Shown here: piece after piece, positions 5,492-13,749 of the stretch
Numbering within the stretch: the first letter of the stretch is position 1
Layout of the letters: each line of letters begins with the position of its first letter
Assembly: GCA_023423285.1 (NCBI GenBank)
Contig: JAFAFV010000205.1
Location: 1-13,749, forward strand
Direction: 5' to 3'
Length of the DNA: 13,749 nucleotides
DNA from: Bacteroidota bacterium
GTDB taxonomy: Bacteria; Bacteroidota; Bacteroidia; Chitinophagales; Chitinophagaceae
The notes under the pieces: generated by a model
What the model was told of the DNA's origin: nothing
What the model saw: the letters and a program-made list of their open reading frames with translations, nothing else
Databases searched by the model: none
Translations under genes and position numbers: made by a program

Positions 5492-8473
5492 ATGCAATTA
5501 AAAAAGTTGGTAGTCTTATGCTACAGGTGTCCTTTAATTCTTTTTTTGGCCTGTTGCTTGCCGTATGTCAGTTTTGCTCAAACAGAACCGCTGTCTGAAA
5601 GTGAAATTCAGGATTCAATAGCAAAAGTTAATGCATCGCAGCAATTCAATAAAGACCTGAAGCGTTCCAACCACCCGGGTTTGGGAGACACTTCATCTGT
5701 TTTAACGCTTGTCAATCTTGCGGGAATAAAGAAGGCCCCTTTTGTTAGTGTGCAACAATATTTAAAAGGCAACACCCCAGGTTTGTATGTAAACGAAGAA
5801 AGTGGAGAGCCTGGAGCAGAACAATTTATGTTTATCAGGGGGTTGAATATGGCTTTGTTTAACAAGCAGGATTTAATTGCATTGCAACCTGCTGTTTATG
5901 TAAACGGTGTACCATTGGTACAGGAAAGCGCGCTTACTTATAATATTCAACGTTATGATTTTAACCGTATAGGATCTGGTACTAATTTCCTATCTACGAT
6001 TGATATAAATAATATCGAGAAAATCGAAGTATTAAAATCTCCATCAGATATTGCAGTATTAGGTCCGTTGGCTACAAATGGAGCTATATGGATTACAACA
6101 AAAAGTGCGCAGTCTGGGTATCGAAAAATTAATGTGGATTCTTATTTTGGTTTTCTTCAGCAGCCTTATGTTTATAATATTAATAGTGAGTATGAGGCAA
6201 CTTTTAGAAACCGCTACTATGATAAATACGCTACGCTGGATCAAATTCAAAATAAACCTCTTTATATAGCAAATACACTTGATCCTAACTTTTATGGTTC
6301 CTCTGACTGGACGGATGTTTATTACAAAGCAAAGCCTGTTCACTACCTGGGCTTAGGTCTTTTGGGCGGAATGGAAAGAGCTAATTTCATGTTTAATATC
6401 AGTAAAACAAAAGATCAGAACTTTGATGCTACTTCTTTAAACAGGTACAACATCATTTTTGGCATTAATATGTTACCGGCTAAATGGCTTACCATTTCAG
6501 GTAATGTGAATGCAACAAGGATGGATCGTAATCGCAACCGCAGCCTTAGAGATCGGTTCGCGGAAACCAGATTTGTACCGGATCTGTCAAACCCTTTATC
6601 TCCTAACTCAAGTGCCTACAACAGATTTTTGGATAAGTATGACGGATCTGTAGATGATAATATAAATAATTCGTTTTTTGGTTCGTTTAGTGCCAGAGCA
6701 AAGTTTGATAATCTAGAAGTAAACTCCAGTTTAGCAATTGATTATGAAGAATCTTTGCGAGACGTTTTTTATGGCAAAGCATTGATGGATAATAACAACT
6801 TCGGTTCTGTTTTTACCGGCTTTAACCAGCGTTTTTCAATTCATAATAATATAAAATATACGGTTCCTCTCAACAATGTAGATCATCAAATTCGTTTAGA
6901 GGCCGGACAGAACTATATTTCTGATTTTATAAAGTATGATTATGTAGTGGCTTACAATACACCTAATGACTTTATCAAAATCAAAGAAACTTATTTATCA
7001 GATAATCTGTTCCTGAACCGTAATGATATTTTTGGATATCCTTTCACTGATAAAGTTAAAACTAACTTGTCTTCCTTATACGGTCGTATTGGTTATTCCT
7101 TTAAAGAGCTAATTGATCTTGACTTTGTAGGGCGCTATGATGGGTCTTCCAACTTCTCAGCTTATTCTCGCTGGCTGTTCACACCTGTTGCAAGTGCAAG
7201 GCTGAACCTACATGAGATGATTAAAAGTGATGTGATCAATACGCTGGTATTGAAAGGTTCGTGGGGGCAGTTTGGTAGCATTATTACTGACAACCGCTTT
7301 AAAGTGGGACCACAATATCGTGTTGACCTTGGCTATGCTGATGAACCAGTATTGGGAAGTTACGCAGGTTTAGCAGGACTCTCCCAATCGTATACCAGCG
7401 GATGGGTGAGCGAATACTATAATTGGCCTTATTCCGTACGAACAAATATTGGAACGGAAATCGGAGTTTATCAGAATAGATTAATAGTTGGGCTGGACTA
7501 TTATAACAATAAAAGTAAAAACTTAATTGTGCCTGTAAGTATGCCAGCAGAGAACGGATTTTCATCCAAGTATGTGCAGGGAATGTCGGTTCAAAACACT
7601 GGCCTGAATTTTACGATGAACGCAGCAGTGATTGCTAACCGGAAGGATGTGGCCTGGAATCTGTTTGGTAATTTCAGCTATAACAGAAACAAATTAATAC
7701 AGTTACCTTATGGCTTAACCTCCCTGGTGTATGGCAATCGGAAAATAGAAATAGGTAAGCCTATTGATGCCTACTGGCTATATGAAAATCAGGGAATATT
7801 TAACACAGCAAGTGATATCCCAGACGGTAAGCTTAATTCAAACGGCACTTATGACCCACTTACTTTTAGCGGATTGATTAACTTTTCTGCAGGCGATGCA
7901 AACTGGAAGGATAATAACAACGACGGTACTATTGATGAGCAGGATAAAGTGCTGAAGGGCAATTCAATGCCAATATACATTGGTGGCCTGGGCAGTAATG
8001 TGGTTTACAAAAACTTTTTCCTGGACTTTCAATTTTACATGGCTTTTGGCCATCAATTGCTGAACAGGTCTACCGCTAATAAACTGGACTTTGTAAACAA
8101 TGAAAACTCCAGAGATATCAGCTATGTAAAAGAAGTAACCTTTTGGCAAAAAACATTTGACTATAACGATTACCCGCTATACAACCCCTGGAGCAGTACC
8201 ATTCCTTATCGTTTAGATCAGGATCTATTTTTAGAGGATGCAGGCTTTTTGAAATTGCGTACGTTAACCCTCGGTTATAATTTTGCTGATTTTCCACTTG
8301 TAGCAAAAGCGAAATTTAACAAAGCTCAGCTATATGTTACCGGATCTAATCTCTTTACCATTTCATCTTTTTCCGGTGGAGATCCCGAGCAGATTAATTA
8401 TTTGGGCTACTATAATGGTAGAAGTTTACCTATTCCAAGGTCTTTTATTATTGGCTTGAAACTGGATTTTTAA
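5492..8473 (+). CDS. SusC/RagA-like TonB-dependent outer-membrane transporter lacking the N-terminal CarboxypepD-like domain
   Basis: A 993-residue protein with a signal peptide (about 1-29, cleavage after S-F-A). The plug domain follows almost at once (about 60-205): FMFIRGLN near 111, VYVNGVPL near 134, and IEKIEVLKSPSDIAVLG with NGAIWITTK at about 175-203, the SusC plug signature. The rest is a 22-strand-type barrel with typical SusC features: YDGSSNF, an EF-hand-like DNNNDGTIDEQDK loop near 806, and a C-terminal Phe. It should import a ligand captured by the SusD lipoprotein encoded 19 bp downstream, powered by TonB. Unlike most SusC proteins, it has only about 35 polar residues between the signal peptide and plug, with no carboxypeptidase-regulatory-like beta-sandwich and no clear TonB box. 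The ligand is unknown. Confidence 0.93.
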   Translation: MQLKKLVVLCYRCPLILFLACCLPYVSFAQTEPLSESEIQDSIAKVNASQQFNKDLKRSNHPGLGDTSSVLTLVNLAGIKKAPFVSVQQYLKGNTPGLYVNEESGEPGAEQFMFIRGLNMALFNKQDLIALQPAVYVNGVPLVQESALTYNIQRYDFNRIGSGTNFLSTIDINNIEKIEVLKSPSDIAVLGPLATNGAIWITTKSAQSGYRKINVDSYFGFLQQPYVYNINSEYEATFRNRYYDKYATLDQIQNKPLYIANTLDPNFYGSSDWTDVYYKAKPVHYLGLGLLGGMERANFMFNISKTKDQNFDATSLNRYNIIFGINMLPAKWLTISGNVNATRMDRNRNRSLRDRFAETRFVPDLSNPLSPNSSAYNRFLDKYDGSVDDNINNSFFGSFSARAKFDNLEVNSSLAIDYEESLRDVFYGKALMDNNNFGSVFTGFNQRFSIHNNIKYTVPLNNVDHQIRLEAGQNYISDFIKYDYVVAYNTPNDFIKIKETYLSDNLFLNRNDIFGYPFTDKVKTNLSSLYGRIGYSFKELIDLDFVGRYDGSSNFSAYSRWLFTPVASARLNLHEMIKSDVINTLVLKGSWGQFGSIITDNRFKVGPQYRVDLGYADEPVLGSYAGLAGLSQSYTSGWVSEYYNWPYSVRTNIGTEIGVYQNRLIVGLDYYNNKSKNLIVPVSMPAENGFSSKYVQGMSVQNTGLNFTMNAAVIANRKDVAWNLFGNFSYNRNKLIQLPYGLTSLVYGNRKIEIGKPIDAYWLYENQGIFNTASDIPDGKLNSNGTYDPLTFSGLINFSAGDANWKDNNNDGTIDEQDKVLKGNSMPIYIGGLGSNVVYKNFFLDFQFYMAFGHQLLNRSTANKLDFVNNENSRDISYVKEVTFWQKTFDYNDYPLYNPWSSTIPYRLDQDLFLEDAGFLKLRTLTLGYNFADFPLVAKAKFNKAQLYVTGSNLFTISSFSGGDPEQINYLGYYNGRSLPIPRSFIIGLKLDF

Positions 8474-8492
8474 ATTAAAGGTTGATTAAGTT

Positions 8493-10109
8493 ATGAGTAT
8501 TAAATATTCAAAGTATCCGATGCTGTTTTTGGCCTCTATATTTTTGCTGCTTGCTTTCGGGTGTAATAAAAAGTTGGATACCGCCTCCTCTTCTGTGGTG
8601 GCAGCAACAAATATGTGGCAAACTTATGATGATGCTCGCAACGGTTTGGTGGGCTTATACGGACTCTCGCGCGCAGCATTGGCAGATAATAATGCACACT
8701 GGATGTATGGAGATTTGCGCAAGGGTGACTTTGTGGCTACCTCCAGCGGTAATTACCTGGACGCGATCATAAAAAACGAATTAAACAAAGGCTTTCCACA
8801 AATAAAAGAATTGACCAACTGGCGCAAATTTTATGCAGCCATAGATGCCTGTAATACGTTTATTGAAAACGTAGAACGATGCAAAGTAGATCTGCGTTAC
8901 TCAGACATGAATGCTAAAGTGGATGTAGCGCAGGCGCATATGCTTCGCTCATTCCTTTACTTTTATATGGTGCGTATATGGGGTGATGTTCCCCTGATTA
9001 CGAAGGCTTCAAAAAACGGAGCAACAGTGCAGGTTGCACGTACGCCACAAGATCAGGTATTGGATTTTTGCATTAACGAGTTAAAGCAGTATAAAGATAG
9101 TTTGCCTACAGAATATGGTGGCGATGACCGGTCTAAGCTAAACTACGATGGTAGCTATTACGGTCAAAGCTGGACAAACTGGGGCAACTCTTTTTGGGGT
9201 TACTACCAATGCCTGGGTATACTGGCGCATATCTACGCCTGGACGGGAGATTATAACTCGGTATTGGCTATTACAACAGAGATCAATTCAAATGCAGCCG
9301 CAGCCCGTACAGGATTGATCAGCTACGCAAACTCCCGCGCGTATTTAGGAGGGCGAAACAGTATTTTTTACAGTAATGGAGTCAAGGGATCTTTGTGTTA
9401 CCAAATGATTGCATTCCCATATAATATGAATAACAGGGAGTCTGGTCCAAGTGGAATAGGTCATATTGAGTCACTTACCCTGGCAAGTCCATACGTTGTA
9501 AGAGCGAAGCCAGACATCTACATTCCCAGAGATACCATCGCGCGTTGGTTCCATTATGTAGGGGATGTAAGGCATCCTTACCAATCAGAGTTTGGAAACT
9601 ATGAGGAAGTATACTTCTCTAACTATTATGGTAATATTCCCATCTTCAGTAAATTCAAAAATATAGCAACAGGCTCCAGCAGCTTCCCCATATTTGGTTC
9701 TGCCATTCCTATTTTCCGTTTTGAAGACAATATGTTGTTAATGGCTGAGGCCTATTATGCATTAGGCAATATGCGCTCTGCTTTTGACTGGTTGAATGCA
9801 GTGCGTTTACCACGTAATTCTCCCGGTTTCTTTTATGGCGGCGCCAGCCAAACGCGCCCTGGTTATACATTGCAACCAACTGAAGCCAGTATGGAAGGTG
9901 GTATATTATATAATATTTTCCGGGAGCGCAGGGTGGAACTTGCTGGCGAAGGAAGCTGGTGGTACGATCAGGTACGTTACAACCGCCTGGCACGTAATAA
10001 CCCAGACTTTAATAAACTATTGGACGAAGGAGGTATATACTGGCCCATAGACCAGGATATCATTACTAAGAACCCGTTGATTGAACAAAACTCTTATTGG
10101 AAACGATAA
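8493..10109 (+). CDS. SusD/RagB-like outer-membrane lipoprotein
   Basis: A 538-residue lipoprotein. A hydrophobic leader ends in a lipobox LLAFGC with lipidated Cys24. The helical SusD fold is recognised from W-x-x-x-Y near the N-terminal helices (NWRKFYAAIDACNTFIENV), AQAHMLRSFLYFYMVRIWGDVPL, and the C-terminal pair MLLMAEAYYALG (near 412) and ERRVELAGEGSWWYDQVRY (near 477). SusD proteins form the lid over the SusC barrel and bind the ligand at the cell surface. This one follows its SusC partner with 18 bp between stop and start, as in most such pairs, so they likely form one complex. The sequence does not tell whether it binds glycan or peptide; SusD pockets are too variable for that. Confidence 0.94.
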   Translation: MSIKYSKYPMLFLASIFLLLAFGCNKKLDTASSSVVAATNMWQTYDDARNGLVGLYGLSRAALADNNAHWMYGDLRKGDFVATSSGNYLDAIIKNELNKGFPQIKELTNWRKFYAAIDACNTFIENVERCKVDLRYSDMNAKVDVAQAHMLRSFLYFYMVRIWGDVPLITKASKNGATVQVARTPQDQVLDFCINELKQYKDSLPTEYGGDDRSKLNYDGSYYGQSWTNWGNSFWGYYQCLGILAHIYAWTGDYNSVLAITTEINSNAAAARTGLISYANSRAYLGGRNSIFYSNGVKGSLCYQMIAFPYNMNNRESGPSGIGHIESLTLASPYVVRAKPDIYIPRDTIARWFHYVGDVRHPYQSEFGNYEEVYFSNYYGNIPIFSKFKNIATGSSSFPIFGSAIPIFRFEDNMLLMAEAYYALGNMRSAFDWLNAVRLPRNSPGFFYGGASQTRPGYTLQPTEASMEGGILYNIFRERRVELAGEGSWWYDQVRYNRLARNNPDFNKLLDEGGIYWPIDQDIITKNPLIEQNSYWKR

Positions 10110-10120
10110 TTAAATTCAAC

Positions 10121-11293
10121 ATGAAAAGGCAAAATTATTTTTTGTCCGTTTTATTTATCCTGACATTGTTAAATGTCGGTTGTAAAAAAACTGACAGCCC
10201 TTATTATAAAACTGAAATAAGTGAAACCGTTCAGTTTAATGGTACCGTACTCCAATACTTAGAAAGTCAGAAAGGATTGTACGACTCAATGGTTGTGGTA
10301 TTAAAGAGATATCCCAATTTCCAGCAACTATTATCTTCCCCAGGAAAATTAACGGTGTTTGCAATTCCCAATGCGGCATTTCAGGTGGCCGTTACTACTT
10401 TTAATCGCGAGCGTGCGAAAACTGATAGTGTCCCTCTTTATTTTTCACCGAATAATTTCAATAGGGCTGATTCAGGTATGTTCGATTACCTGGCATTAGA
10501 ACAATTGATTGCCCGTTATATTTTTGAAGGTACATATACTTATGAGCGATTGGCGGAGTCTACCAATGGATTCCCTATAAATTCCATATTGGGTTATGAA
10601 ATGAATTTGAAGGCTCAGCAGGAAAATGCAGTAGGCGCCATTAAAGATGGTCCTAAGGTGATAGAATTGAGCGATATGAATAATTCTATTTTCCGCCGTT
10701 TTTGGAAGTCTGCTTTAACAAGTACGATTGGTGCCGTTCAAACCTCCAACGCATTAGTACATGTGCTTACCCAAAACCATGAATTTGGATTTGCCAGTTT
10801 TACTGATAAATTGTTATCCCCTTCCTGGGACCGTGCCGGATGGACACCCATTGCCTGGCATTCGCAACATCTCGGCAGCTGGGGAGGAACCGTTTACCAT
10901 GCCCTGGATAATGACCTCGATACCAGATGGCATACGCTGACGAGCAACCCGCCACCACTCCCGATCTACTTTACCGTTGATATGAAAAAAAATATTATAG
11001 TAGGTGGTGTCACCATTCAGTGCAGGCGGGATGGGGGGCATGATGGTTCACCGGTGGACTTTACTGTACAATTTTTACCAGACGGTGCTTCGCTTTCAGA
11101 TTCTACAGCATGGATAAGTCACCGTTTTTCATACCCGCCTGATGCGGGCACAATAAAACTTCCTAAAACATTCCTAGTTGAGCCAAAAGTTACTGCAAGG
11201 TATTTTCGTTTTATCGTTAACCAGGTGTTTAGCGGGCGTATGTATACAGACAGACCTTACTCTAACCTGGATGAAATTTGGATGCTCTATTAA
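10121..11293 (+). CDS. Surface lipoprotein with fasciclin (FAS1) and F5/8C discoidin domains
   Basis: A 390-residue lipoprotein with lipobox LLNVGC (Cys21). Residues about 35-220 look like a FAS1 domain: a start resembling VLQYLESQKGLYDSMVVVLKR, the core LTVFAIPNAAF near 77-87, and a close in SNALVHVLTQNHEF, all typical of fasciclin modules used in adhesion. Residues about 232-390 fit an F5/8 type C (discoidin) beta-sandwich: ALDNDLDTRWHT, a TVDMKKNIIVGGVTIQ strand, then ARYFRFIVN and LDEIWMLY at the end. Such domains bind sugars or lipids. The start is ATG 10121; an upstream TTG at 10097 would lie inside the SusD gene. It is probably an auxiliary surface-binding protein of the SusC/SusD complex, in place of the usual SusE/SusF or SGBP. 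No catalytic motif is seen. Confidence 0.83.
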   Translation: MKRQNYFLSVLFILTLLNVGCKKTDSPYYKTEISETVQFNGTVLQYLESQKGLYDSMVVVLKRYPNFQQLLSSPGKLTVFAIPNAAFQVAVTTFNRERAKTDSVPLYFSPNNFNRADSGMFDYLALEQLIARYIFEGTYTYERLAESTNGFPINSILGYEMNLKAQQENAVGAIKDGPKVIELSDMNNSIFRRFWKSALTSTIGAVQTSNALVHVLTQNHEFGFASFTDKLLSPSWDRAGWTPIAWHSQHLGSWGGTVYHALDNDLDTRWHTLTSNPPPLPIYFTVDMKKNIIVGGVTIQCRRDGGHDGSPVDFTVQFLPDGASLSDSTAWISHRFSYPPDAGTIKLPKTFLVEPKVTARYFRFIVNQVFSGRMYTDRPYSNLDEIWMLY

Positions 11294-11308
11294 TTCATTA
11301 ATTATACT

Positions 11309-12355
11309 ATGAACAGATTTTTTTTAGCGGCGTTGTTGGTGCTTGTGTTAGTTTCGGTAGGCTCTTGTAAAAAGAATCTTCCAAAACAGTTAGATGCAAT
11401 TGATCCTACCGCCACATTTTTAACGACTACTTTTTCGCCGGTTTTAGGCAGAAATTACATCGCTCGTAACCCGTTTAGCTACGGCGAATCAACCCTTCCA
11501 CTGGAGTTTGAGATAGTGAATATGCGGCGCTTTAATGGTGAGCCCGCGCCTGAGCTTACAAACGATGTATATCCTGTTACGGTTTGGAAAACCACCGGTG
11601 CAGGTTCTTATACGGGGTATGAAACTTCTATTGCAGAGATTGAAGCAAAGCGTACCATTGAAAACCATCGCATATTTGAAATGCGTAAAGGTTCTGGAGA
11701 TGTGGTTGTTTGGGGTAATGTGAATACTTCCAAATTAATTACCCGGCCTGATTCCGGATATGTTTTCGATGTAAAGGTATCCAACAGTGGTGCCACGCAT
11801 TACTATTACAACCTGCGTTTTATTCCTTACAAACCGGTACCACACGATCCGAATAATTACAATCTAACCACGGGTATGGCATCCGGACCTGCTTTGACCT
11901 CCGGAACAAGTGGTATTAGTTTGTCTAATTTTGTAAGAAGCCGTGATGATGCAAACATGGGTGCCGGCGAAGTGGATGTTTATTTCAACAAACTGGTAGG
12001 TGGTAATGGTAATTCGCTCACGTTTAAATTTTTGGACTCAGCGTATTCACCCATCAATCCCAAATTATTCAACCTCACTGACTGGACCAAACTAGTGCAC
12101 GGCTTTGATATGAGGTTAACAGATACTGAAGTTAAATACACCGTAGCGTATCCTATTCCGTTAGCACCTTTGGAAACGCCCTATACAAACAGTTCTGGTT
12201 CCAGGGCAAATGTACGTTTTTCTTATTACCGGCTGGGGCCGGGGGGGTTTGGCGTAACCGCTGTGTTGGGATTCAGTTTTGCAATCTACCAAAAAGGAGA
12301 TTGGGAAATTGCGTTTCACTTCAAAAATACGTCACCAAAGTTCACTAACGATTAA
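11309..12355 (+). CDS. Lipoprotein of uncertain family in the SusC/SusD operon (possibly DUF5007-like)
   Basis: A 348-residue lipoprotein with a hydrophobic leader and lipobox SVGSC (Cys20), followed by KK. The mature part is predicted to be mostly beta, with many aromatic and Gly residues, and it ends in an aromatic-rich strand region (GFSFAIYQKGDWEIAFHF). I do not firmly recognise the family. Size, lipidation and a place next to SusD and fasciclin genes fit the DUF5007 group of Bacteroidota lipoproteins, but this is a memory-based suggestion. It starts 15 bp after the FAS1 gene and ends 33 bp before the next SusC, so it belongs to the same operon. A surface ligand-binding role is inferred. 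A run of seven G at 12241-12247 lies in the coding sequence near residue 311. Confidence 0.78.
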   Translation: MNRFFLAALLVLVLVSVGSCKKNLPKQLDAIDPTATFLTTTFSPVLGRNYIARNPFSYGESTLPLEFEIVNMRRFNGEPAPELTNDVYPVTVWKTTGAGSYTGYETSIAEIEAKRTIENHRIFEMRKGSGDVVVWGNVNTSKLITRPDSGYVFDVKVSNSGATHYYYNLRFIPYKPVPHDPNNYNLTTGMASGPALTSGTSGISLSNFVRSRDDANMGAGEVDVYFNKLVGGNGNSLTFKFLDSAYSPINPKLFNLTDWTKLVHGFDMRLTDTEVKYTVAYPIPLAPLETPYTNSSGSRANVRFSYYRLGPGGFGVTAVLGFSFAIYQKGDWEIAFHFKNTSPKFTND

Positions 12356-12388
12356 AACTGTCAAAACGGACTTTATAAATAACATGTT

Positions 12389-13749
12389 ATGAGGATATTG
12401 AAGGGATCATTGCTTCTGCTTTTTTGTTTTCTTACGCATATGCTATTTGCACAGCAAGTGGAGGTGCGGGGGAGAGTTTTTGATGATAAAACACAACAGC
12501 CCATAGAAGGTGTTTCAGTTGTTCGTGGCAGCAGGGGAACGAATACAGATTCACTGGGTCGTTTTACGATACTAATTGGAGCCAACGAAACGCTGGAGTT
12601 TTCATTTGTAGGCTATAAAAAGCAAACGTACAAACCCGGAACGGAAAACGACCTTATGATATACATGATTCAGGATGAAGCTACGAGGTCTATGAGTGAT
12701 GTGGTGGTTGTGGGTTTTGCCAAAAAAAGTAAAGTGCTTTCCACGGGTTCATCCGTTGTAATTACATCAGAAGATATTAAAGATGTTCCTGCGGCCAACC
12801 TTGGAGATCTTTTGCAGGGAAAGGTTGCGGGAGTAAACATTCAGTCAACCAGCGGTATGCCGGGTGCAAGAAGTTCCATTTTTCAAAGAGGTTTAAGTTC
12901 TGTAGAGGTATCGGGGTCTGGCAATGATGCTTATCTGTCATCTACACAACCATTAATTATTATTGACGGGGTACCCATTGACCCTAATACAGATTATGAG
13001 TATGGTTTTGCAACTGCAGGTGCAGGGGTAAGCCCGCTTACGCTGATTCCTGCGGAAGATATTGAGGAAGTGCAGATTTTGAAAGATGCGGCAGCTATTT
13101 CAGTATATGGTTCAAGAGGGGCCTACGGTGTTTGGATTATCAATACAAAAAAAGGACGTTCCGGTAAACCAGAGATTAATTATATCGCAAACTATTTCGT
13201 AAGTACAGTACCAAAACTGAGGGATATTTATGGCGGACGTGTTGAAAGGCTTACAAAAGTAGATCAGATTATACGCTACAATGAATATCTTTCAGAATAT
13301 GCGGGATGGGCCTTAGCCAATTCAGTACCTTATTTATCTGACAGCTTAAATCCTTATAATAATAACTCTACCAACTGGCAATCTTATTTTTTTAAAAGCA
13401 CCAGTAACCAGAATCATAATCTTAGTGTTAAAGGCGGAGATCCCAGCTTTAACTATAAGATCAACCTGGGTTATTACAATGAAAAAGGAATTATTGACAA
13501 TACCGGAATGTCTCGGTATACATTGGGTATGAACACGATTTATGAACCAAAGTCTAAAAAAATGAAGTTGACCGCAAACATCAATGCTAACAACTCCATT
13601 CGTAATAACGGCAGCGGCGTAGGTCTTTTGCAAACAGGTGTTGCTACCGGTGGTATGGCATCTACAACACTTCCGCCGCCAAGTATTTATTCGGAGAATA
13701 ACGATGCGCTGTCTGCATTTGAAATAGAAGAAGATAATAAAACAGCAAC
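12389..13749 (+). CDS. Second SusC/RagA-like TonB-dependent transporter, with CarboxypepD-like domain (3' end outside window)
   Basis: The frame is open from ATG 12389 to the right edge, 453 codons plus two bases. The signal peptide is about 1-21 (ending L-F-A before QQ). Residues about 24-98 form a CarboxypepD-regulatory-like domain (VEVRGRVFDDKTQQPIEGVSV, then DSLGRFTI and FSFVGYKKQTY). A TonB-box-like SDVVVVGFAKK follows at about 101-111. The plug runs about 120-257: LGDLLQGKVAGVNIQSTSG, PLIIIDGVPID, EDIEEVQILKDAAAISVYG and GVWIINTKKG. The rest is the start of the barrel. This is the canonical SusC layout, unlike the shorter first SusC of the same operon. A SusD gene is expected just beyond the window. 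An ATG at 12384 is closed by a stop after two codons and is not the start. Confidence 0.93.
   Translation, partial: MRILKGSLLLLFCFLTHMLFAQQVEVRGRVFDDKTQQPIEGVSVVRGSRGTNTDSLGRFTILIGANETLEFSFVGYKKQTYKPGTENDLMIYMIQDEATRSMSDVVVVGFAKKSKVLSTGSSVVITSEDIKDVPAANLGDLLQGKVAGVNIQSTSGMPGARSSIFQRGLSSVEVSGSGNDAYLSSTQPLIIIDGVPIDPNTDYEYGFATAGAGVSPLTLIPAEDIEEVQILKDAAAISVYGSRGAYGVWIINTKKGRSGKPEINYIANYFVSTVPKLRDIYGGRVERLTKVDQIIRYNEYLSEYAGWALANSVPYLSDSLNPYNNNSTNWQSYFFKSTSNQNHNLSVKGGDPSFNYKINLGYYNEKGIIDNTGMSRYTLGMNTIYEPKSKKMKLTANINANNSIRNNGSGVGLLQTGVATGGMASTTLPPPSIYSENNDALSAFEIEEDNKTA

Noticed and set aside
3164..8473. ECF sigma factor as the dedicated regulator of the SusC operon
   Set aside because: A strong terminator separates them, there is no FecR-type anti-sigma, the SusC has no N-terminal signalling domain, and its promoter looks like a housekeeping one.
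10097..10120. Extended N terminus of the FAS1 lipoprotein from a TTG at 10097
   Set aside because: It overlaps the SusD gene and adds residues ahead of a normal lipoprotein leader at ATG 10121.

Overview
The window looks like chromosomal DNA of a Bacteroidota, most likely from the Chitinophagales/Sphingobacteriales side. This rests on SusC/SusD-type outer-membrane genes, lipoproteins with a Cys-Lys-Lys start to the mature protein, near absence of Shine-Dalgarno sequences before starts, and a textbook Bacteroidota promoter (TTTG, 20 bp, TAnnTTTG) ahead of the large operon. Genus-level placement is inference. Every supported gene is on the + strand.

Region 1 (1-3064). The first 92 bases are the last codons of an IS3-family transposase (OrfB), and its probable right end lies within about 20 bp of the next start codon. 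Then come an exported SGNH/GDSL acylhydrolase, a UPF0324/YeiH-type membrane transporter that must start on GTG, and an exported alpha/beta-hydrolase of the esterase D/antigen 85 type. These look like housekeeping or accessory metabolic genes without an obvious shared pathway.

Region 2 (3140-5033). This is a compact signalling operon: an ECF sigma factor, a 101-residue single-TM protein in the anti-sigma position, a membrane-anchored CpxP/Spy/CnrX-like periplasmic protein that follows with zero spacing, and a small secreted protein with two cysteine-containing EF-hand-like loops. It ends at a clear intrinsic terminator. The layout resembles the CnrYXH metal-sensing system of Cupriavidus in architecture (small TM anti-sigma, anchored periplasmic sensor, ECF sigma), with an extra secreted Ca/metal-loop protein. 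The comparison is inference from size, topology and order.

Region 3 (5034-13749, running off the right edge). After about 450 bp of AT-rich DNA with phased A/T tracts, a predicted promoter and a roughly 125-nt leader, there is one long operon: a SusC-like TonB-dependent transporter lacking the usual N-terminal carboxypeptidase-regulatory-like domain, its SusD partner, a lipoprotein fusing a fasciclin (FAS1) domain to an F5/8C (discoidin) domain, a second lipoprotein of uncertain family, and the first 453 codons of a second SusC-like gene, which does have that N-terminal domain. No glycoside hydrolase, lyase, protease or dedicated regulator is visible in this part. It therefore looks like a surface capture and import locus with two transporters, whose ligand (glycan, glycoprotein or peptide) cannot be told from the sequence.

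No tRNA, rRNA, CRISPR array or origin was seen.
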